Source of the DNA: Rotaria socialis
Taxonomy: Eukaryota; Rotifera; Eurotatoria; Philodinida; Philodinidae
Assembly: GCA_905331475.1 (NCBI GenBank)
Contig: CAJNYU010003209.1
Coordinates: 62,001 to 126,000 of the forward strand
Reading direction: 5' to 3'
Length of the DNA stretch: 64,000 nt
Positions 10,900-23,597 of the stretch are shown here, piece by piece; the stretch's first letter is position 1, and every line of letters starts with the position of its first letter. The translations under genes and the position numbers were made by a program. The notes under the pieces are model-generated. The model was given only the letters and a program-made list of their open reading frames with translations, was not told the DNA's origin and did not search any database.

Positions 10900-13862
10900 T
10901 CAGAGTACATCATCATCGTGTTCACTATTCGAATGTGAATTTGGATTTTGTCTGGACGGTTTGGGTATTTTATAAATAATTGTTTTCATGAATGCAGCTG
11001 CACATAACGCTGAAAATGGTTGCCATTCTTTATTTAAAGTACCATCATGATAATCGGATATTCCACGAATAATCATAAACGATTCTGTACGATTTCCTTG
11101 TACGGCTGCAATAACTTGATCGATTTCCGAATCAAAACACAAAACATTACATTTATCACATAACGTTGTTTTAAGATAATCATTGTTTATGATATTTTTT
11201 CCACCAGCTATCATACCAAAACGTATATTGGGTCGATGATAATCTTTTTTATCTTGATCTGGATGTTTAACTTCAACAATTTCACTGTTCTCCATTTTAA
11301 TATAAAGACGATCGCTATTCGGCGGTAAACAATCAATATTATTCGAAAGTAAATACTGTATGCCTTCTTCAAGAAACTTCTCCCATGGATATTTATGTGT
11401 TACTAATCGATTTAAATGTGTTTGTTCATAATTTTCTTTAATCGGTTCCATTAATTGATAGAGTTGAAAACTTTTTGGTTTATAACATGTAGAAACAAAT
11501 TCATAACCTTCGGGCGATTGCTCAGCTTCATAAATACCTAAAATAATATGAATTATATTTTTTTCTCTGCTCCTAAATTCGATTGAACATGCTGAATAGA
11601 ATCTATATGGACAAAGTTCAAGGGTATGAATGACACTGTCGATTGATAGAGAGCAGTCACACCTCCTACTATAGAAGCTATTCACTTCATCTATCATTTA
11701 TTTTAATTAAAACGGACGCCATAGGTTCGATGGAATTTCAATGAAAATTATATAATCTATCCTTTTAATGATTGAAATATTTTAACAATAGACATAATGG
11801 TTTAATATAACTCAATCACAAGTATGCTTACGCAAATAGCAAACACTATATTAGATATTTAACTAAGAATGGAGAACGAAAAAATTAAAATTTCTATTGA
11901 TCCGTGCACGTTTTAACAGGTGATTATATAACAAAATCTTTATCTTAATAATATATAAGTATGAGAAATGCTATGTCTACGTTTCATTCTTATCTTCTCA
12001 TTTACAAAAGAAAATTACCATAGACATAATCTTCTTCATTAGGATATCCAACAATAATATCACCACGTCGAACATGTTTTGTTGCATCAGTATAATGCGG
12101 TACACCACCCGCACATCCAATGATAAAGACATGTTGTACTTGTTGAAATGTACCTAATAATCGAGTTGTGGTACTTCCTGTTGAAATTTGTGCTGTTCGA
12201 CTTCGGCCAATTAATGGTAATTTCGTTGATACAACATGATGTGGACCAATAGTACCAATTGTGTAAACATTGGATTCACCTTGTTAGTTTATTTTTTGAC
12301 TTTATTCAATATAGTGATAAGATTTTTTTCAATTTACCTGCTTTATGTCGAACGAATGTAACTTTATTTTGAATCATAGAATCAACTGCTAATTTTTCAA
12401 AATAATTTACAGTTATGATGGCGATTGTCGGACGAAAGGCACTTGATAATTCTGATATTGATTTATAGATAATTACTTCTGAAGAACAAAATAACGAATT
12501 TATATTTAAATCAAGATAAAATTATTTATTCAAACTGACTATGAGTATCTTCTTCTTGAGCTGCTATAATAACACGTGTCCATTGTTCACCATATTGACC
12601 AAGATGTTTAACTAAATTTTTGTCTTCTAATTCAACAAGATAGTTAAACACTGTTTGACCATCACATTCAACATATCTTCATTAGGAAGAAAGACAGAAA
12701 AAGCAATCCCCGTTATGATAATAAGATGAATCTAATAAACATACTTAGCCAAATCATCAACAAACATAGGATTTGGAAATGCTTGTTCAAGTAAATCCAA
12801 TAATTTTTCATTAATCAAATCAGCATATCTTTCCGGATTTTTTTCGTGCACTAAGCAAAGAGAAATCAAATCACGTATTATGCTAATATTCTTAATGGAT
12901 TTAGTTCAACTACGATTAAAATAAACAAAACTAATACCATGACTAGATAATATTTTCCCTTTATTTACTTTTTCTGTCCCTGACATATTCATACTAGTAT
13001 ATAAACCTCTGTATGTTATTTCATCTACGTTAGTCACACTCATTCATTTGTCAATACTACTTTCAGAAAGATAATCATTATCGTAAAGCATTAAACGTGA
13101 TACATATTGTTTAACTGAAAATTTACAATTAAAAAAATAACAAGAAAAACAAATATTTTCTTATTTATAATAAAATAAAACGTACTTGGATGATCGACAT
13201 CAAGAGCATTTTTATCTAATGTTTGTATTTCAAGTTCAATTTTACGAATTCTTGTAAACATTCTTAACAATTCCATTAGTCGTTTAATAAAAGAGAAATA
13301 ATCTAAAAACAATATTTTCTTTTTATATTCTTCATGTTTTCTCTTCGTTACCTCGAGGAAATTCATCGGATTTAAACAAGGCACGTAAGAGTTCATTCGC
13401 ATCGTAGAGACATTGATTTTGTTCAAGACTATAAAACCAAAAACGTAGTATTCGATTCTCTTGATTTAGTTCTTGTGTTCTTTTATCCATCATGAAGACT
13501 TTAAATTGTGAAGAAAATTGAGACGGTTCATTATCCGATTGTACTAAAATAAACTCAATGAATATTATATTATCTATACTTCACTTTTTTGAAACTAATA
13601 TTTACCCGGTAGAGAATTTTTGTATATAATAAAATCTACATTACGACCGCTACCAATATGAAGAATATTTTTATCTGTTATGTCACTTACTCTTCGTCTC
13701 TCTATTAAAACTATATTAAGAATAGCTGTCTTTTGTAATGGAATTAGAACAACATATTCTAAAAGAAAAAAAAATTGAATTAAAGATAAAACATCAGCGG
13801 ATTATTGTTCTATAGAAATATTTACCTTTAGCTCCGCGAGGCTGATTCTGTTGATTTGACAT
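10900..13862 (-). CDS. Nucleoside phosphorylase-domain protein
   Basis: Eleven exons on the minus strand keep phase to a 640-residue product: 13862-13826, 13758-13606, 13543-13352, 13302-13186, 13114-13061, 13024-12938, 12850-12745, 12676-12540, 12478-12338, 12279-12019 and 11537-10900. The C-terminal half is a PNP/UDP-phosphorylase (MTA/SAH nucleosidase-like) fold: FRPTIAIITVNYFEKLAVDS, VYTIGTIGPHHVV, VFIIGCAGGVPHY, FGMIAGGKNIINND, CFDSEIDQVIAA and FMIIRGISDYHDG. A winged-helix-like segment precedes it (NPMFVDDLAKYV, QTVFNYLVELEDKNLV). The N-terminal third is unrecognised. The fifth intron is only 36 nt; without it a TGA interrupts the frame. An acceptor-like TTCTAG directly abuts the ATG. 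Catalysis cannot be judged; PNP folds also serve as sensors in immune-type proteins. Confidence 0.75.
11538..12018 (-). other. Long (481-nt) last intron of the phosphorylase-domain gene
   Basis: Donor GTAATT at 12018 and acceptor TTTTAG at 11538 are supported by protein and phase continuity (VYG | IYEAEQSP). The 3' part stays open in frame with the last exon, so retention would add an alternative N-terminus from 11697. Nothing else is recognised in it. Confidence 0.5.
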
Positions 13863-14846
13863 CTAGAATATATGTATACATCACAAATATCTGGCAAACG
13901 ATTAATCATTTTTTCCTCCATCTACTCTGCTTTTATATGTGTATGTGTGTGTATAAAAAAAGATATTGCGATGAAGATCGAACGAGAACGTCCATTTTGT
14001 GCCCTTTTTCTTTTACATACATGTAGTCGACCGATCAACTAACGATGTAAAAAGATTACATGAAGAGGAGAAAATTGTTTTTTTTTATGATTCAGGCGAT
14101 ACACTCAAATCAATGCATCTAACGTCTGTCTCGTATGAAAATAGTTGTCGCTTATTGAATCTATTCATAATAACGACGACTATACACCCTTACTTCCACT
14201 TGTATCTCTCGTGAGAAATGAATTGGTGATGATGGCTTGTGACATTATTAATTCGATTAAGTAACACAGCTCAGAGATCATAACTATTTGTTAAGGATAT
14301 TCTACAAACCGATTTTAATACTATAACATAATGCAAGCATGAAACTCATAATATTCATATCATGTATCAAATTAAAAGAAATCAATTTACAAAAAGAAGA
14401 TTTTCAACATCCAGGAATTCTTTCATTTGCTACATCCAAGGGAATAAAGTACACCTAAGCAAAACCTCTGTTGTCCGACTGACCGACCGGTAAGAATGAA
14501 TGAATCTAAGCTTGGTTGATTGAAGAAGAATAGGAACAAAACGTATTTTATAATCACAGCCTTCTCTTTTCTTTTCTTTTCTTTTCTTTCTGTTCTGACA
14601 TCCATCCAAGGTAAAAACAAAAATTGTAATATTCTCTGGATGTATCCATTAACCAATCATAATTAACCGTAGACACATATGAGGACTTTTAAACATGTAG
14701 TATAACATGGCTATAAGGAACGATTCATTTAACAAATAATAAATAAAAACAATAGCGGACAGATTTTGTTTTCGATTAAAATCATCGTCCATTTCTATTT
14801 TTCTAGATCCGAGTGTAAGAAAACTAAAAACAATCATCATACAATC
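13863..14846. other. Intergenic between divergent genes
   Basis: Shared upstream region of the phosphorylase-domain gene (minus) and RPS5 (plus). No gene was recognised. A TTTTC-type repeat lies near 14566-14588. An acceptor-like TTTTTCTAG at about 14799-14807 could serve RPS5 5' UTR splicing or trans-splicing. Confidence 0.4.
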
Positions 14847-15882
<1,036 letters not shown>

Positions 15883-16378
15883 GGTGATTCAATCGTGGTG
15901 TATTTTACTCACTAGCCATTCACAAAATAATGAAAACAAAAACTGAGCGAATCTGTGCGTGTTCTTTTTTTCGTTGTTTTGCATGTTATTCATGAGTTTT
16001 GTGATAACAGTGAGCTAGTGTGTTTTGTTATATGAATTGAAGAAACAAAAAAAGAAAAAAGAAAGTAAATGATTTAAAACAACCATCAACCGAAAAAAAA
16101 AATTTAAAGAAAAATTCTTTTTGATTTTCTCATGCAAGAAATGAATCATTGATGCACTCACGACTTATGTTAAAAGAATAGCCTACATTTTGAAGATCAT
16201 AGAATCACTAGCATTCTTTGCTGTTTGATAAAAAAAAAGAAACAGGGAAGCTCATGTGAAATGTTTCGAAAATAAATTTTTACTGGCATATAATAGAAAG
16301 ACTCCTGCTGCGATCATTTTTATTTCATCAATCTAGTTGTCGTTGGTTTCTGTTTTTTTTCATAATATTTATTAAACT
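15883..16378. other. RPS5 3' region, no other gene
   Basis: AT-rich DNA with A-runs and an AATAAA at about 16270-16275 that could serve polyadenylation. No coding signal is seen. Confidence 0.4.
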
Positions 16379-17462
16379 ATGCAATCGCATGATCTTAGTC
16401 GACGCCGTAGTACTATCAATTTAACAGTACTGCTGGCTGTATTGAAATTTAAAGCGCTTGGATTTCGTGCTAAAGCTCGTCGTGCCAAAACTAAATATCG
16501 TAAACAAATTGAAAGTGATGATCGAAGATGGACTGGACGACGATTGAAATTAAGTGGCCGAGCAGCTGTTCCTATTCCAGCAGGTATCTCAGAATAAACT
16601 ATTTCTAATTAAAAAGATTTAGATATAAGTGAAGGCAATGCGATAGTAAGAAAATAATTTTTTAAATTTATCTCTTCAAATAAATGTTTCATATTCACAT
16701 GTGAGCAAAACTCGAAAAATCAAAGGTGTCTTTGTAATCCGTGCAGTATTAAGATATTACACATGATATAAAGTCTGTTGTTGAATACCTTTTTTTATAG
16801 AAATCTTTGGTTTATTCGAATTGGAAATTCTCGATTTGTCAACTGAACGCACGTCCGGTCTTGATTTTCGTATTGAACGTCTTCCACATGCAATCGGCTA
16901 TTTATATCGTTTACGCGTTCTCAATCTCGATGTCAACGGTTTAACGTCATTACCCAATGAAATAGGAGAACTGAAAAATCTTGAATGTCTGACTGTTTCA
17001 TGTAATCGATTACAAACATTGCCATTATCATATAAAAGATTAACACGATTAGAAAGTTTACATTTAGCATCGAATTGTTTTCAAGCATTCCCACTGGTTA
17101 TATGTCAAATGGAATCATTGAGATTTCTCGATTTAAGTTGTAATCGAATCTGTGTTCTACCACCGACATTATCGAAATTGAAACGTTTAAGAACTTTAAT
17201 GTTATACAACAATAAAATAAGTGAATGGCCTGATCCTTTATGTGATCTACTCGAATTACATACATTGTGGTTGGGAAAAAATGAACTCAAACGTTTGCCA
17301 TTGCATTTCGGACAATTAAGACATTTAGATTGGGCAAATTATCCATTATCATCGAACATTGATGATAATCCATTGATGAGTCCACCCTTAAATGTTTGTC
17401 AATTGGGTATTCAAGCGATCCGAGATTATCTTGGATCGGGATGCCGAAGAGAAATTCAATAA
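16379..17462 (+). CDS. Leucine-rich repeat protein
   Basis: Two exons (16379-16583 and 16801-17462; 217-nt intron, phase 1) give 288 residues. A basic N-terminal region (about residues 20-55, Arg/Lys-rich) is followed by about seven plant/SHOC2-like LRRs of 23 residues with LxxLxLxxNxLxxLP, e.g. LRVLNLDVNGLTSLPNEIGE, LECLTVSCNRLQTLP, LRFLDLSCNRICVLPPTL and LHTLWLGKNELKRLP. The end (DNPLMSPPLNVCQLGIQAIR) is the usual capping motif of intracellular LRR proteins such as LRRC/LRRIQ types. No signal peptide or membrane segment, so probably cytosolic scaffolding. The exact orthologue is not assigned. Confidence 0.85.
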
Positions 17463-18150
17463 TCTAATCGAAATTATTTGAGATAACAAAAGAAGAACGG
17501 CTTTGCAAAAAAAAATTCTTATTCTTTTTTTTAATAAATTTCTAATCGCACGAAAAGAACTGTTTAAATAAGGAAAGAACAATGGCTGTTCAGTCTTTTG
17601 ATGGACGTTGAAACTCTTTCAATTCTACTACAGCTTTCAGAAACGATGGAGTATCATTATTACCACAAGTGTCTTCTGTCATGTGTAGATTCAATAGATG
17701 TAGTAGATAATTTTCGTCCTCAAAATAATGAATACTGCTCATTTCCAATTGGAAATTCAGTTAATTGGTTGCCTATCGATGAATGCTTCTTCCGATTGGA
17801 AAGCGTATTCGATTTCTTTTAATAGTGCGTTCACTGTTGCAATAATCCTTCATTTCTTTTCGCACGAACCAACAACAGCAAGAAAACGGCTAATCGGCAA
17901 ATATTTTTATTCTATCAACGGTAAGTACGATTGTACGAAAACTCATAGATTTTAATTAGTGAATAAAAACTCTGTGTTCACTATGCAAACACGTGTTTTT
18001 TTTCCTTCAGTCACTGATAAGTAAAAGCACACATATGTCATATAGATAAAAAAAACTGACTCTATGTTATCAACCACAACAATCTGTACATTTCATCAGA
18101 ATTAAAGATACGTTTTTTTTTGTGTCCTGAAAAATACTTACACATCAACG
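17463..18150. other. Intergenic, no gene supported
   Basis: Open frames at 17598-17955 overlap each other, lack any family resemblance, and have no splice or start context that would support them. Confidence 0.4.
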
Positions 18151-18684
18151 TTGACCGCGCCATCACTTCAGCAAAATAAAATGTCATTCTCAACAGCATG
18201 GTTTTTTCAAATTATTTTATTTCTCTACGAATATCTCGCATGGCAAGTAGAAATAAAAAATTATACAACGCATGGTCATCATCGTGATTTATTTGGACAA
18301 AATGCTTATTTTTTAATTGTTCAAATAAATTCATTGCCACATTTAGCGGCTGCTTACGTTTATTATCATCGAATTAAATGGGCAATGATACTTTATATGC
18401 CATATTTAATGATTTTTACTACGGGACAAATATTTACATGGTGGTTACCGTATTTTTTTGAAAAAGGTCTCTGGTATACGGATGAAAATGGTAAAAAACT
18501 GGCGCAATATAAACAATATCATGCAAATCATCATCGAATTTTACCGCGTTTTAAAGATCATGCTATTATTCCTGATACGGAGCATACAATTTTATTTGTA
18601 TTGACATGCATTACACTTCTGTTAACAATTCGAACAACAATAAAAGTAATGAAAAATAAAGCAGTAAAATTCAAAATAAAATAA
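18151..18684 (+). CDS. Small multi-pass membrane protein, intronless
   Basis: A single open frame of 177 codons (or 167 if translation begins at the ATG at 18181, which immediately precedes the first hydrophobic helix). About four hydrophobic segments are seen: AWFFQIILFLYEYLAW, AYFLIVQINSLPHLAAAYVY, AMILYMPYLMIFTTGQIFTW and ILFVLTCITLLLTI. Between the third and fourth lies a conserved-looking stretch with WWLPYFF, YKQYHANHHRILPRFKDHAI and IPDTEHT. That arrangement reminds me of short uncharacterised bacterial membrane proteins, so transfer is possible, but this is from memory and unchecked. Function unknown. Confidence 0.65.
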   Translation: MTAPSLQQNKMSFSTAWFFQIILFLYEYLAWQVEIKNYTTHGHHRDLFGQNAYFLIVQINSLPHLAAAYVYYHRIKWAMILYMPYLMIFTTGQIFTWWLPYFFEKGLWYTDENGKKLAQYKQYHANHHRILPRFKDHAIIPDTEHTILFVLTCITLLLTIRTTIKVMKNKAVKFKIK

Positions 18685-19066
18685 AAGATGAAACTGATCG
18701 ATTTTTAGACTTTAAAAACAAATATTTTATTGAAACATTTAATCTATTGAAATAAAATTAATCCTACATTAAAGATTCAGTACGCTTTTACTTTAGTTTA
18801 TAATCGAAGTCTGATAAATATATAAGAACCTCAATTTTGCAAAACTCCAAGAATATGTTTACATCGGACATTCCTTCTAATTTATGAATGCTAAATATTT
18901 TCATCTCTCTACACCAGGTGTTATAAAACACAAAAAGAATTCTATAAATTGATTTAAACCGTATATTTTTTTCAACAAAAAAAATTCTACTAGAACAATC
19001 AGTCGCAGAAATCATCGGAAAAAAAATAAACACTAGGCAAAAGAAACACGGTTGATATCATTCTAA

Positions 19067-19333
19067 TCAAGGTGTTGGCTGTTGTTTTATGGACTTTAAT
19101 TTATCTGTTTCGACTTGGCCAAGTGCTAGTTGTCGTTTGAATATATCATATTTGCGTTTTTGATCAAAATGTGTTACCCATGTTGGTGGGCAACTTGTTT
19201 CGAATAATTGACGAAATTTTAAACATTTTTCCTTTTCTTCTTTATTCGTATCCAGACATTCCCAATAATCGTCACGGTGTAACCAACATTTTTCACGATA
19301 ATCTTTGTCAACAACCGACATTTTCTCTGGCAA
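19067..19333 (-). CDS. COA6: Cytochrome c oxidase assembly factor 6
   Basis: An intronless 88-codon frame on the minus strand; the second Met (19321) is an alternative start. The protein has the twin-cysteine CHCH arrangement of COA6: CX9C (C-WLHRDDYWE-C) and CX10C (C-LKFRQLFETS-C). These are followed by PPTWVTHFDQKRKYDIFKRQ, typical of the COX6B/COA6 family. COA6 works in the mitochondrial intermembrane space, helping copper delivery to COX2. The CX10C second pair and the KRKYDIFK end favour COA6 over COX6B. Confidence 0.88.
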   Translation of the reverse strand: MPEKMSVVDKDYREKCWLHRDDYWECLDTNKEEKEKCLKFRQLFETSCPPTWVTHFDQKRKYDIFKRQLALGQVETDKLKSIKQQPTP

Positions 19334-19884
19334 ATTTTCTAGAAAAGTTCAAATTGTTACATCAATACATATGCAGTGGTAGGTAGACAAAATGTATGAT
19401 GAGCATGAATGGCTGGTTCACAGACCATCCGAATGCACGACAGAGGGCGCTATTTTATGAAGTGTGAGTGATTTTTAATTTTTTTTAAATTTTTTAAGAA
19501 TTGATTAAGTTTAGCAATGGATTTCATGATTATCACTACAACATGTGTATCGTTTTACAATTAATCAAAGTAATGGAAATATAAGTAAACGATCATTATA
19601 ATCCGTAACCTTCATCTTAAAGCAATAAAAAGAAAAGAAACCATTTGATTGCAGTGGTGTATGCCAACAAATTTCTAGCATTAAAACTTTATAGAACGAA
19701 TGCTGATTACATCTAGAGAGAAGACATAATTGTAGCTATAGTCTTGCATATTGATTTTCCGTGTTTCTCGAAAACAGATGCTCACCTTCACCCTGAATTA
19801 AAGCAACTTTCCGTAAATTACTATAGTGTACCAAGAAGAATTATTACTCAAATGAAGCTGATATAAACTAGAACAATTGAAAAA
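19334..19884. other. Intergenic, no gene seen
   Basis: Upstream of COA6 and downstream of the possible gene at 19885. No coding, RNA or repeat signal was recognised. Confidence 0.35.
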
Positions 19885-20590
19885 CTAATGAATAACAGAT
19901 ATTCGATTGTCGCTGTTAATTCGTTTGGAATGAAGGTTTTCTTTTAAATATTGCATACAAAGTTGATTTGCTTCTTTTTCTAAGGCATTTTCATGTAGAA
20001 TCACAAATTTCAACCGGCTGTGCTTTTCCAGCTGTTGTTGTATGCCAATGGTAAATTTAGAATTCAATATGTCTCTCAACACCGAATGTAGTTTTTGGAT
20101 TGATTTTGTTTTATCTGTCAGAGAAGATAATTTTTCACTGTGTACCAATGGCACGATCCCCGGGTGGTCCAAGTCCATCGGAGAAGAAAAGATCGATGCC
20201 GCCATACTCTATTCGCACCTTTCGGCATACAATCACATCAATATCTAATTGTTATAAGATGAATTTCTATTTTCTCAGCAATAAGAAAAGAAGTCAAGTA
20301 TCCCTCCCTTTGGACATTGACTAACAATTATTCCGAGCCAACGTTAATTGAACTCTTCTTTGATAGATACAAAGATGTTTCATCAAAAGACTCATTAAAT
20401 CATTACTTTTTGTCAACGTTAATGACATCAATTCTAAAGTGATTGTCTCTTTCAATAGATCATTCACCTGATTGATGTCAGAAACTGTGGTTAAAATGAA
20501 GGAATGTTGTTTTGTTTCCGATTTATGCAATTTTTATTTGTCATCAATCACCTTGAATTTTTTCATAGAATTATCCATGATCTTGGATAA
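19885..20590 (-). CDS. Hypothetical, doubtful small gene
   Basis: Two open blocks on the minus strand look protein-like: 20205-19885 (106 codons; a charged helical end LEKHSRLKFVILHENALEKE) and 20530-20321 (VSDINQVNDLLKETITLELM). Stops separate them, and no clean GT/AG pair joining them was found. Upstream of the first block a third frame contains YGGIDLFFSDGLGPPGDRAI. I recognise no family. It may be one gene with unseen splicing or a decayed one. Confidence 0.3.
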
Positions 20591-20908
20591 GTAGGCCGTA
20601 GAAAAAAGATAGCCACATAATTATTCAACGACATAACGTTATCTTACTATTGATGATATGAATTTTGACACTTTTTGATAAATTAATCGTCGCAAAATTC
20701 TCCTATTCTTAAGAGTGAATTACTAAAATACTGTCTCATGTCAACTAACACATTCTGTATTAGCCGTCAATTATATCGCATAAAAAGCAATTCATCGATT
20801 ATAACGTTAATTATCTATGACAAATACGTTGACATTCAGGCTTTTTTTCTTCGACTCTCGAAAAAAAGCTAACTGAACAAATTACCCATGAAAGAATTCA
20901 AGACCGAT

Positions 20909-20954
20909 GTGTGTGTGTGTGTGAATGACCATGTATCACACACACACACACACA
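20909..20954. repeat. GT-run / AC-run inverted microsatellite
   Basis: Alternating TG (20909-20923), a short spacer, then alternating CA (20937-20954). The two runs are mutually complementary and could form a cruciform or RNA hairpin. Confidence 0.85.
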
Positions 20955-21822
20955 TACTTCTACATGATCTTATTTATTTTCAAAAAGACCCTGTGGTTCG
21001 ATCCTAATCTCTAACTGTTTTTCTAACAAACGCAAACATCATTTTATTCGATCTCTCATGATATTATCGCGTAGAAATTAAACAACTTTACTAAGCCGAT
21101 TACATGATATTGATCAATATATATCCTGTAGAGAAGAAACAAAAAAAATTAATTTATCCAGCCTTGCCTCTTTTTTTTTCAAATGTTCATTCTCTTTTGT
21201 TTTGTTATCACTTCTCACTTATCTGATTAATCTGTATGATTGAGGTGATAAAAAATTTATTGTTTAAGCTTGAAACAACCTGGCAGTAACGCGTATAACG
21301 ACTGGTCAAAGGGCTCTCGTTCACGCCGTTGCTTCTTGTTCTTATATGAACGTTATGATACCGTTTGTTGTCAAAGTAATTATTATGATCTTACATCAAC
21401 AGACAGCTGTTGAAATTTTCAAAGACTCAATGATGAGAGAAAAAAAAGAGAAACGTAGACAGATGTACTAAGGATGATATTGAGCTCATACCTACTATAT
21501 CCAATAGAGCAATTTAATCACTACTAGTCAGCATGAAACTCGACTTTGAAGTTTAAATATCGGCCAGACAAAAAGATTAAGATTGCTCAACGAACACTTC
21601 AATATATTGATTACATTGAATTATTGAAACATCTTTTCAGATTCGTCTACGTAAAAAGTGATCACTGAGCAAACAAACTGTTCTATAACCGGATATTTTA
21701 TTTCCTTTTGAATTTCAAAGGACGATCAATTTTTTTTCTTTCTCATTCACCTTGTCGTTTTTTCCTTGAGAAACAGCGAGAGAGACGAAGAGAGAAAAAA
21801 TAGCTGTCCATAGGAATGTCTT

Positions 21823-21826
<4 letters not shown>

Positions 21827-21865
<39 letters not shown>
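21827..21865. repeat. CT microsatellite
   Basis: An uninterrupted CT run about 110 bp upstream of the Wnt TATA box. Polypyrimidine tracts near promoters can act as GAGA-type sites on the other strand; here that is only a possibility. Confidence 0.9.
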
Positions 21866-21867
<2 letters not shown>

Positions 21868-21934
21868 AAGGGAGGAAAAAAGAGAGGAGAGCAATGGTTC
21901 ACTTCATCTTATTCTATTTCGATCAATAACAAGG

Positions 21935-21942
21935 TATATAAA
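21935..21942 (+). promoter_or_regulatory. TATA box for the Wnt gene
   Basis: TATATAAA stands 95 nt upstream of the Wnt start codon, with no other gene between. Position and match fit a core promoter and a short 5' UTR. Confidence 0.55.
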
Positions 21943-22036
21943 CACTATATTTGAGTTTACTTGTCATTAGTATCGAAAGTAGTCATACAATCGATTTATT
22001 ACATTGGATTTTTTGTTCTATTCAATTACATCTAAA

Positions 22037-23597
22037 ATGCTTCTATTACATTATCAACAACTTGTCTTTATTTTTATTACGACGATTAAAATTACTTCTG
22101 CTTTTTGGTGGTAAGTATTTAAACAATTTTGCCTTGAGTAAATCATAGCTCAAGTCACTATGAATAGTAAATTGTATCAGAATGTCTATAATTAATGTCC
22201 TTTCCTTTTGTTTTTGCTAAGGTCACTTGGTCTACCATCATTTAAATTATGGTCGTCACAACCAGCAGCGAATCAACTCTTGGAAAAAGATCAATTTTGT
22301 TCATCATTAAAATTTCTAACTCCTGAACAACGTTCTCTATGTCAAACAAATCCAAAAATTTTCTCTATTATTCATCGTTCACTACGTTTGGCTATTGATG
22401 AATGTCAATATCAATTTCGTAATCAACGATGGAATTGTTCATTATTTAATCAACCAGAAATATTAGGAAAACTTATTTTAAGAAGTAAGTCATAAGATAT
22501 TTACATTTACATGATGTTGAGTTAGTTACATCATATTGCATACGATTTATTTGATGTCGTCATCAGGATACAACAGCTTGAGACGAGAATACACTCATGA
22601 CTCTTTTTTTTCTTCAGTGTGTTGTGTTCATGTAATTTACCTTCGAGCTAAACATACTTTTTATTTCACCCACAAAACAGCATATTGAGAAGAAGTGTCT
22701 AATTAGACTACTTGAAATTTTTTTAGAAACACCTGAAACTGCTTTTATGTATGCACTTACATCTGCTGCGGTCATGCATAATATCGCAAAAGCTTGTTCA
22801 AAAGGTGAATTACGTGAATGTGGATGCGATAAAAGTCAGCCGAAAGTATCAACGGACGCAATGGTCAAATATCAATCAACTACAACGAAACCACCAACCA
22901 ATGCTGCCTTATCGCCAATGTCAAGTGACGGTTTCGAATGGGGTGGCTGTTCGGATGATTTAAAATTCGGTCGAAACATAAGTGTATCATTTATTGATAG
23001 ACAAGAATTATTTATGACTCCACGTCGTATTGTAAGTTTGGTTAATTTACATAATAATGAAGCTGGACGACAAGTAAATAGAAGAGAAAAGAAAAATTAT
23101 TCAGTATTTTTAAACAAAATATTTTCTTGTTTTAGAGTGTCGAACGAAATGTTCAATTGACATGTAAATGTCATGGTGTAAGTGGTTCATGTACATTACG
23201 TGTTTGTTGGCGTACACTACCAGATTTTCGTATTATTGGTTCGGAATTACGAACAAAATATGCCAGTGCAACACAAGTCCGATTCAATCGTGCCATGAAC
23301 ATTCTTAAGCCACGTAAAGCTTCACAGAAATTATTTAATACAACTGATCTTATTCATATTCATATGTCACCGTCGTTTTGTGAAAAAAATCTTCAGCTTG
23401 GCTCATTAGGTACAAAAGGACGCGAATGTAATTTGACGACCAATGAGGCCGGATCATGTTCTGTGCTATGCTGTGATCGTGGTTATGAAACAATTATTTC
23501 GACGATCGAAGAAGATTGTGATTGTCAATTTCATTGGTGTTGCGAAGTGCGATGTAAGCGTTGTGTAAAAAGAATCGAAAGGCATTTTTGTAAATGA
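22037..23597 (+). CDS. Wnt ligand
   Basis: Four exons (22037-22110, 22222-22484, 22727-23073, 23136-23597) give 381 residues. A signal peptide comes first (LVFIFITTIKITSA). The family marks are ECQYQFRNQRWNCS, ETAFMYALTSAAVMHNIAKA, ACSKGELRECGCD, EWGGCSDDLKFG and CKCHGVSGSCTLRVCW. The serine in that last motif is palmitoleated in Wnts and docks into Frizzled. The cysteine-rich end is CDCQFHWCCEVRCKRC. About 22 cysteines are placed as usual. The last exon starts just before the CKCHG motif. The subfamily cannot be fixed by eye; it resembles several (Wnt2/4/5/16). A TATA box lies 95 nt upstream. Confidence 0.95.

Larger units (their letters stand above)
20600..22036. other. Upstream region of the Wnt gene
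   Basis: No gene is seen. The region holds a GT/AC hairpin (20909-20954), a CT microsatellite (21827-21865) and a TATA box at 21935. GC-richer patches near 21280-21330 might be regulatory but carry no motif I can name. Confidence 0.4.
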
